Source of the DNA: Gammaproteobacteria bacterium
GTDB lineage: Bacteria > Pseudomonadota > Gammaproteobacteria > VBWC01
Direction of reading: 5' to 3'
Assembly: GCA_023266115.1 (NCBI GenBank)
Contig: JAHFRU010000002.1
Span: 186,001 to 250,000, forward strand
DNA: 64,000 bases
The notes under the pieces are model-generated. The model was given only the letters and a program-made list of their open reading frames with translations, had not been told where the DNA came from and made no database searches. Both the position numbers and the translations under genes were made by a program. Shown one piece after another: positions 38,701 through 45,945 of this stretch (positions are counted from its first letter, which is position 1; each line of letters begins with the position of its first letter).

Positions 38701-39155
38701 GGTTGTGCGGGGTCGATTGACAATGCCTGCTCACAGTGACGCGCCGCCTCGTCACATTGCCCGTGGTTCTGCAATAGTCCGGCAAGCGCAATATGCGCCG
38801 CCAGATACAACGGATTTATCGATAGCGCACTGCGGTGACAGGTAATGGCCTTGGCGGTATCGCCCGCGGCGGCGCAGGCCGAGGCCAGGTTCTGATAGTA
38901 GGACGGGGCGCGGGGATTGTGGCTGATTGCCTGTTCGATCAGGCTCGTCGCCGCCGCCAGATTGCCCTGTTGCAGCTCTGTCACACCCAGCAGATGCAAG
39001 GCGTCCGCATGACCGGGACTGGTGGCGAGAATCTTGCGATACAACCGCGCCGCACGCGCTATGTCGCCGGACTCATGCGCGCGCACGGCGTTATCGAGTA
39101 ATGCTGTGGATCGGGTTCCGGCGTCGGCGATTTTCTCGCTGGTGTTAGTGCTCAT
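35784..39155 (-). CDS. TPR - GT9 glycosyltransferase - polysaccharide pyruvyltransferase-like fusion protein
   Basis: A single 1123-residue frame with three parts. Residues about 15-440 are a run of about twelve 34-residue tetratricopeptide repeats ([22 protein letters not shown] type). Residues about 455-725 resemble family 9 (heptosyltransferase-like) glycosyltransferases: [53 protein letters not shown]. Residues about 745-1110 resemble polysaccharide pyruvyltransferases: [34 protein letters not shown], and [22 protein letters not shown] near the end. No membrane segment or signal is seen, so it is probably cytoplasmic. It converges on fliT and diverges from the GT41 pair. A role in modifying flagellin is inferred from position; substrates are unknown. 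Confidence 0.8.
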   Translation of the reverse strand: [1123 protein letters not shown]

Positions 39156-39209
39156 GCGCAGGGCAAACTCTCTTCATTAACTGTCGATCGCGTATCGGTG
39201 CAACGATGC

Positions 39210-39225
39210 TGGCCCTAAAAATGCA
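39210..39225 (+). promoter_or_regulatory. Weak sigma-54-like site upstream of the GT41 genes
   Basis: TGGCCC-N5-ATGCA has the correct GG-N10-GC spacing but a changed -12 box. It lies about 180 bases before the first GT41 gene, in the 248-base divergent region. No sigma-28 site or clear sigma-70 promoter is seen there. Confidence 0.3.
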
Positions 39226-39403
39226 TAATTTGTACCAGAGCCATCATGTTAACGAGTGGACCCGGCATGCCGCTGCGATACCCGCAAAGCGGTCGATTCT
39301 TGCCGTATCAAACGATATGCTGGCCGATCACGCAGCAAGTTCCGCGATACCCGGCAGGCAATGACGACAAATAATTGACCGGAAGAGGCGGGCTGTCGAA
39401 GGC

Positions 39404-41227
39404 ATGGCACATACACAAAGGCATGATAGTTCGGTGACGATAGTCCCAGGCAACACTCAGGCGGCAACGATTGATCGATGGATCGACGCGGCCTTGCAAC
39501 ACCACCTAGCCGGCCGTTTGCCCGATGCCGAGGCGCTGTATCGCCAGGCACTTGTGGAGCAACCCGATCATCCGGATGCACTGCATCTGCTCGGGTTTGT
39601 GGCGTATCAGTGCGGTCGGCACCAGCAGGCAGCCGAACTGATTTCTGCCGCCTTGCGCCACGTCCCCGACGCACCGGATTTTCATAACCATCTCGGTCTG
39701 GTCATGGCGGCGCTGGGCAGACCGGCGGACGCGATAGCGTGCTATGGCAATGCGCTGCGGCTGACGCCGGAATTTCCGGAAGCGCATAACAACCTCGGCA
39801 TCCTGTTGCGCGACGGCGGTCGTCTGATGGAGGCGGAAGCGCACTACCGTGCCGCGGTGGCGGCCCGCCCAGTGTTTCCGGATGCCTGGAATAACCTCGG
39901 CAACGTGTGTCGTGAACGCGGTGAATTCGATGCGGCCCTGGTGGCTTATCGCGAAGCGCTGCGACAACGGCCCGATTTCGCCGAGGCGCATAGCAATATC
40001 TTGTTTACACTGAGCCACTACTTGCTGGCTGATCCGGATCATCTGCTGCAGGAACATCACGGCTGGGACCGTGTGCATGGCGTAGCCGGGCGCGCACACG
40101 GCCACGCGCATCCGCTTCGCGGGGATCCGGAAAAACGCCTGCGTATCGGCTATGTATCGCCGGATTTTCGTTTGCACGCCACGAACAGTTTCTTTGAGTC
40201 GCTGATCGCCGCGCACACTCGCGACGCGGTAGAGATTTTCTGTTACGCCGAAGTATCCCGGCCGGATGCGGTGACAGAGCGCATCCGTGCGAACGCTGAC
40301 GGTTGGTGCAGCACCGTGGGGCTGGCGGATGATGCGCTCGCGCGGCAGATTCGCGACGACGGTATCGATATTCTGGTCGATCTGGCCGGGCATACGACCG
40401 GCAACCGGTTGCGCGCGTTTACCGGGAAGCCGGCGCCGATACAAGTATCTTATCTCGGCTACTGCGCGACGACTGGCCTGGCTGCGATGGACTACTGGAT
40501 TACCGACCGGGTGATTCACCCGCCCGATACGATCGAACGAGCGGTCGAAGCGATCATCCGTTTGCCGCGCTGCTGGGTCACCTACCGGCCGCCGATGGAC
40601 GCGCCGCCGGTTCGTTTACCGGCACGCAGTGGTATTACCTTTGGCTGTTTTAACGAACGTTCCAAGATCACACCGGCCACGATCGCGCTGTGGAGCAGTA
40701 TCCTGCTCGAACTGCCTGATGCGCGCCTGGTGCTCAAGGCGCGCCAGTACGCCGATGACAGTGTCCGGCAGGCGATCAGCGATACCTTTACGCAGCACGG
40801 GGTGGCCGCATACCGGTTGGTGTTTCTGCCAGCTACCGGTTACCTCGATTACCTCGCCGCCTATCACGACGTCGATATCGCGCTGGATCCGGTACCTCGC
40901 GCGGGCGGCGTGACTACAGCGGACGCGTTGTGGATGGGCGTGCCGGTGATCACCTTGTGCGGGCAGCGTTTCATCGAGCGCCACGGCGCGAGCCTGTTGC
41001 GTGCCGCCGGCATGGGCGAGTGGATCGCCGTGACGCCGCGGGATTACGTTGACAAGGCGCTGGCGCTCGCGCGTGACCACGTGCAACGGCGTACTATGCG
41101 GCTGGCCCAGCGTGACCGTATGGCGGCGTCGCCATTGTGTGACGCATTGGCCCATGCGCGCGCCATGGAACGAATCTACCGGGACATGTGGCATGCGTAC
41201 GTGCGCAACACTGCCCTGACCTCATGA
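39404..41227 (+). CDS. TPR-GT41 protein O-glycosyltransferase (OGT/SPINDLY-like)
   Basis: 607 residues. About five TPRs (residues 25-200) precede a GT41 catalytic domain (about 235-600) of the O-GlcNAc transferase/SPINDLY type. Motifs are [60 protein letters not shown] (the Lys matching the catalytic-site K842 of human OGT) and [15 protein letters not shown] followed by ERHGAS. GT41 enzymes put GlcNAc, fucose or other sugars on Ser/Thr of proteins bound by the TPR. In Caulobacter, FlmG, a TPR-glycosyltransferase, modifies flagellin. It overlaps the next GT41 gene as ATGA. Donor sugar unknown. Confidence 0.85.
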   Translation: [607 protein letters not shown]

Positions 41228-43536
41228 GCGTCAACTGGCATATCGCGGGATCGCGGCTCGACAAACTGCTGGACGATGCGGTGGCGCTGCATCAGGCCGG
41301 AAATCTCGCCGCGGCAGATACCCTGTACCGCGAGGCATTGGCGATTGACAGGCAACTTCCCGGCGCACTTTACGGTGCCGGCGTGGTCGCTCATCAGCTG
41401 GGCCGCAACGGTACGGCGATAGAATTACTCGATGCGGCACTACGCCATCGTCCCGATGAACCGGCCTGGCTGAACATGCGCGGTCTGGTGTATGCGGCAA
41501 TCGGCCGGATCGAGATGGCGCTCGGGGACTTTCAGCGTGCCATCCGGCTCAAGCCTGATTTCGCCGAGGCCTACAACAGCATCGGTGTGACGCTGCGCAA
41601 GCAGGATCGGATCGATGAGGCGATTGAGTATTACCGGCAGGCGATTGAATTTCGCCCGGACCTTGTTATGGCGCATAACAATCTTGGCAACGCGCTCAAG
41701 AGCAAAGGTGACCTCGGCGCAGCGTTAACCCATTATCGCCACGCCTTGACACTGCAGCCGGATTTCGTTGAGGCGATCAACAATCTCGGTACTGTCTACA
41801 CGATGCAGGGTGCGCTCGACGAAGCGCGCGTCGCATTCGAAAGAGTACTGCAGCTGCGGCCGGAATACCCGGATGCACTGAATAATCTTGGTGCGGTTTA
41901 TCAGAAGCGGGGAGACATTGCGGCGGCGCGGCAGTGCTTCGAACGCGCGCTCCAGATCAGTCCGGGATTCGCCGCCGCGCACGCGAATCTGGCTTCCGTG
42001 CTCAATGCGCAGGAGGATTTTTACAATGCGATCGAGTCTTGCCGCCAGGCACTGGAGATTGCGCCGGAATTTCCGGAGGCCTATTTCAACCTTGGCATTG
42101 CGTTCAAGGATCTCGGTTTGCCGCTGAAGGCGCTGAAGTACTTCGAAACCGCCGTGAAACTTCGACCGACCTACGCCGGCGCCTATAACGGCATCGCCAA
42201 CATCTGTCGCGACCAGGGGCAATTCGAGCTTGCTGGAACGTTCTATCGCGAAGCGTTTAGCGTTGATCCAACGAACCATGAAGTACATAGCAATCTCCTG
42301 TTTACCATGAGCCATCACGTGATGACCACTCCGGAAGCGTTACTGGAGGCGCATCGTGACTGGGCTGCGAGCCATTGCCATGAAGGACGGGCGCATCGGT
42401 ATACGCACTCTCCCGCGACGGCCCATGGCGGGCACCGGTTACGTATCGGCTATGTGTCACCGGATTTCCGCCGGCACGCCGCCGCCTTTTTTCTGGAGCC
42501 GCTGCTCGCGGCCCACGACCGGCGGGTCGTCGAGATTTATTGTTATGCCGAACTTGGTCGCACCGATCAGGTGACCGCGCGCTTTCGTCAGTCCGCGGAC
42601 GCCTGGCGCGACACCGCCGGGATGAGCGACACGCAGCTGGCCCGACAGATCGTCGATGACCGGATCGATATCCTTGTTGATCTGGCCGGGCATACCGCCG
42701 GCAATCGGTTGACGATGTTTGCCTTCAAGCCGGCACCGGTACAGGCGACCTATCTCGGCTACTGTGCGACCACCGGCCTGGAAGAAATCGATTACTGGAT
42801 CAGTGATGACGTGATACATCCGGCGGATACCCGCGAGCTGGCGGTGGAGAGCATCCTGCGGTTGCCGCGCTGCTGGGTGAGTTACCAGACGCCGGTCGAT
42901 GCGCCGGCGGTACAGGTCCCGCAGCACGATCACGTTACGTTCGGCTGCTTCAACGACCGCAGCAAGATCTGCGCCGAGGTGGTCGGTGTCTGGAGCCGGA
43001 TACTCGAACGCGTCGCCGGTTCGCGGTTGATCCTCAAGGCGCGTCAGTACGCCGATGCCGATATCAACGCCGAGCTTGCCAGCCTTTTTCGGCAGCATGG
43101 TATCGACGCGGCGCGCATCGAATTCCAGCCATTGTCGTTGCCGGAGGAATATTTTTCCTGTTATCACGCGATCGATATCGCGCTCGATCCGTTCCCGCGG
43201 CACGGCGGCGTTACCACGGCGGATGCCTTGTGGATGGGCGTGCCCGTGGTGACGCTGATCGGCGAGCGGTTCATCGAACGGCATGGCGCCAGCCTGCTGG
43301 CGGCAATCGGCGCACAGGACTGGATTGCCCAGGACCCCGACCACTATATCGAGATCGCCGTGGCGTTGGCGGCGGATCCCGGTCGGCGTCGCGTGTTGCG
43401 CCTGACGCAGCGGCAGCGCATGCGCGAGTCGCCGTTGTGCGATCCGCAGGGATTGGCCAGGGCGATGGAGGGGCTCTATCGGCGGATGTGGCGCCATTAC
43501 GTCGAATCGGCGCATGGTTCAACTCCCGCTTGCTAG
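41224..43536 (+). CDS. TPR-GT41 protein O-glycosyltransferase, tandem paralogue
   Basis: 770 residues: about ten TPRs (residues 10-370), then a GT41 domain (about 395-765) closely like that of the gene before it. Shared motifs are [65 protein letters not shown] and [33 protein letters not shown]. The two genes are tandem duplicates that differ mainly in TPR number, which could change the protein target. The ATG at 41224 overlaps the previous stop; an ATG at 41188 inside the previous gene is less likely. Flagellin is the likely but unproven substrate. Confidence 0.85.
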   Translation: [770 protein letters not shown]

Positions 43537-43561
43537 CCGTCGAGCGCATGGATTATTGTGC

Positions 43562-44227
43562 ATGGGTATGACGGAACCACATAACGACAGGTTGGGCAGC
43601 GGTCTGGTCTATACCGACTCAATACCATTCTCGTGGCGGCAACTCGATATCGTTCCCGGCGATGCGGTCGCGGCTCACGTCGGTTACCACAGCCTGCAGG
43701 TGCTGCGGCTGATTCTGTCGATCGAGGAACAGGTGCCGGAGCCGGTCGCGGATGCCGATCAGGAGCACGAGAACATCACCCGGCTGGAATTCAAGCTGAA
43801 TCTGCTGATCGATCTGGTCGGCTACCTGCTGGCGCAGAATTCCCTGATCCCGCCCCGCATGGTGGTAAGCCTGAGTGCGGACGGCCTGGAATGGGGCAGT
43901 GACGATGCGCCGCCGCTGGGCAGCTATGTCGAACTGGCGTTATACCTGAGCCCGAAATATCCGCGGCCAGTGACCCTGCCAGGCTTCATCGAAGCCGTGG
44001 ATGTGACGCCGGAGGGCGGCTACCGCACACGTGCGATCTTTCCAGAGCTGAGCGTCCCGCTGCAGGACGCGCTGGAGAAATTCATCTTTCGTCACCACCG
44101 CCGGATCATTGCGAGCCGGCGTGGCGAAACCTCGGCAGCGGATGAGCATTCTGGAGTAATGCAACACGATTCCTGGCTAAGTTTTAGAAATCCGGATTTA
44201 ATGACCCGGGACCCATGGGCAAGATGA
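43562..44227 (+). CDS. PilZ-domain-like protein (possible c-di-GMP-related flagellar factor)
   Basis: A 221-residue soluble protein. The first half is helical (VGYHSLQVLRLILSIEEQ and NITRLEFKLNLLIDLVGYLL). The second half has the beta pattern of a PilZ domain: PPRMVVSLSADGLEWGSDDAPPLGSYVELALYL, then FIEAVDVTPEGGYRTRAIF. The usual c-di-GMP motif RxxxR is not seen, and the second motif is SLSADG where [D/N]xSxxG is expected, so binding is doubtful. It lies 26 bases after the GT41 pair and before fleQ. Xanthomonas has an atypical PilZ protein that affects flagellar motility, which is the nearest likeness I know. Start: ATG at 43562 or 43568. Confidence 0.62.
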   Translation: MGMTEPHNDRLGSGLVYTDSIPFSWRQLDIVPGDAVAAHVGYHSLQVLRLILSIEEQVPEPVADADQEHENITRLEFKLNLLIDLVGYLLAQNSLIPPRMVVSLSADGLEWGSDDAPPLGSYVELALYLSPKYPRPVTLPGFIEAVDVTPEGGYRTRAIFPELSVPLQDALEKFIFRHHRRIIASRRGETSAADEHSGVMQHDSWLSFRNPDLMTRDPWAR

Positions 44228-44234
44228 CGAAATT

Positions 44235-44263
44235 TTGACATTTATAGGGAGCAGTGGTTTACT
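44235..44263 (+). promoter_or_regulatory. Possible sigma-70 promoter of fleQ
   Basis: A perfect -35 box TTGACA, a 17-base spacer and a weak -10 box TTTACT lie about 140 bases before the fleQ ATG. Top-level flagellar regulators are usually sigma-70 dependent. Confidence 0.4.
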
Positions 44264-44402
44264 CTGTCGCAACGGGCGCTTCCAGGGGTTGATTGCCCGG
44301 AGTCTTCTAAATAGACGGGGCCGGCCCGGGCCCGAAAGAACAGCACCCTACAATGACGCGGCGCGGCAATTGCTCAGAAAACGGGAACGGGAGATAGCTC
44401 GC

Positions 44403-45824
44403 ATGGCGGAGTCGACAATCGTACTGATCGATAATGACCTGTCTCGGCGTCAGCACCTGAAAAATATTATGGACTTTATCGACGATGCGGCCATCGAAGT
44501 GGCCGACGTCGACACCTGGCAGGACAAGATCGCCGCGACGGACGCCTTGCTGGCAGCTTTTGTCGGCAACTGCGGCTCCGACGAATCACTGCGGACAACG
44601 CTCACGGCACTGCGCGCGAAGCACGCGAACGTGCCGGTGATACTACTGTGCTCTCCGGACGCCGACGAGCCGGCGCCGGAAATCGCCCAATTGATCTTCC
44701 ACAGCCTGAAATTCCCGACCAAGTACCGTGCGATGAACGATCTGATGCAGCAGATCGAGATTTTCCATGACGGCCAGCGGCGTTCACGCGGCAACCGGTC
44801 GGCGGAACTGTTCCGCAGCCTCGTCGGTAACAGCCGCAAGATTCGCGACGTCCGTGCGCAGATCGAGCAGGTGGCCAAGTCCGATGCGAATGTCCTGATA
44901 CTCGGTGAATCGGGTACCGGCAAGGAAGTCGTGGCGCGCAATCTTCATTACTATTCATCGCGGCGCAATAAACCGTTTGTGCCGATCAACTGCGGTGCGA
45001 TCCCGGCGGATCTGCTGGAAAGTGAACTGTTCGGTCACGAGAAGGGCGCGTTTACCGGCGCGCTGAGCACGCGGCGCGGGCGTTTCGAAATGGCGGAAGG
45101 TGGCACGCTGTTTCTGGACGAGATCGGCGATATGACCATGCACATGCAGGTCAAACTGCTGCGTGTGCTGCAGGAGCGGACCTTCGAGCGCGTCGGCAGC
45201 AACAAGACCATTACGACGGACGTGCGGATTATCGCCGCCACACACCGAAACCTTGAAAAAGCGATCGAGGACGGTGAATTCCGCGAGGACCTTTATTATC
45301 GGTTGAACGTGTTTCCGATCGAAATGCCGCCGTTGCGTGATCGTGTCGAGGATATTCCACTGCTGGTGAACGAACTGATCAAGCGCCTCGAACACGAGAA
45401 ACGTAGTTCGGTGCGTCTGACGCAGGCGACCACCGTCGCGCTGTGCGAATACCACTGGCCGGGTAACGTGCGCGAACTCGCGAACCTGGTCGAGCGCCTG
45501 ATCATCATGTATCCATTCAGCGTCGTCGATGTGCATGATCTGCCGGAAAAATTCCGGGCGAATCTCGGCGAACTGCCACCGAAGGACATCCACGAGCCGA
45601 TCGCGATCCCGGACTACGATGTGTCCGCCGCGACGCGTCTGCCGCGCGACGGCATTGACCTCAAGAGGCACCTCAGCGAACTTGAGAGCAGTCTGATTCA
45701 GCAGGCGCTGGATGATGCCGGCGGAATCGTCGCGCACGCGGCGAACCGGTTGAAACTGCGCCGTACCACGCTCGTTGAAAAACTGCGCAAATATGGCCTG
45801 CACCGCCTCGACGATACGCCGTAA
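44403..45824 (+). CDS. fleQ: FleQ, sigma-54-dependent master regulator of flagellar genes
   Basis: 473 residues. The N-terminal FleQ domain (ESTIVLIDNDLSRRQHLKNIMDFID) resembles a receiver without a usable phosphorylation site. The central AAA+ domain has Walker A GESGTGKE and ELFGHEKGAFTGAL, with the sigma-54-contacting GAFTGA motif starting at residue 215. TLFLDEIGDM is Walker B. The C-terminal Fis-type helix-turn-helix is NRLKLRRTTLVEKLRKYGL. FleQ homologues bind c-di-GMP and activate class II flagellar promoters. The ATG has ribosome site GGGAGA; the frame is open upstream to a TTG at 44235, which is ignored. Confidence 0.93.
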   Translation: MAESTIVLIDNDLSRRQHLKNIMDFIDDAAIEVADVDTWQDKIAATDALLAAFVGNCGSDESLRTTLTALRAKHANVPVILLCSPDADEPAPEIAQLIFHSLKFPTKYRAMNDLMQQIEIFHDGQRRSRGNRSAELFRSLVGNSRKIRDVRAQIEQVAKSDANVLILGESGTGKEVVARNLHYYSSRRNKPFVPINCGAIPADLLESELFGHEKGAFTGALSTRRGRFEMAEGGTLFLDEIGDMTMHMQVKLLRVLQERTFERVGSNKTITTDVRIIAATHRNLEKAIEDGEFREDLYYRLNVFPIEMPPLRDRVEDIPLLVNELIKRLEHEKRSSVRLTQATTVALCEYHWPGNVRELANLVERLIIMYPFSVVDVHDLPEKFRANLGELPPKDIHEPIAIPDYDVSAATRLPRDGIDLKRHLSELESSLIQQALDDAGGIVAHAANRLKLRRTTLVEKLRKYGLHRLDDTP

Positions 45825-45883
45825 TCTTGACGACCCTGTCAGTCAGCCTTTGTAACTATCTGTTTCTCCGTAATTAGATTTCG

Positions 45884-45899
45884 CGGCATGCTTCTTGCT
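45884..45899 (+). promoter_or_regulatory. Sigma-54 promoter of fleS-fleR
   Basis: CGGCAT-N5-TTGCT, with GG and GC ten bases apart, lies 46 bases before the fleS ATG. In Pseudomonas fleSR is a FleQ/sigma-54 target. Confidence 0.72.
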
Positions 45900-45945
45900 C
45901 GGTCACTGTGCAGTCAATGTAGTACACAGTGGAGCAGGGATCCGC

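Noticed and set aside
36000-43500. Apparent DNA repeats that could suggest a CRISPR or satellite array
   Set aside because: They are the 102-base periodicity of TPR codons and the duplicated GT41 domains; no short identical repeats with unique spacers are present anywhere in the window.
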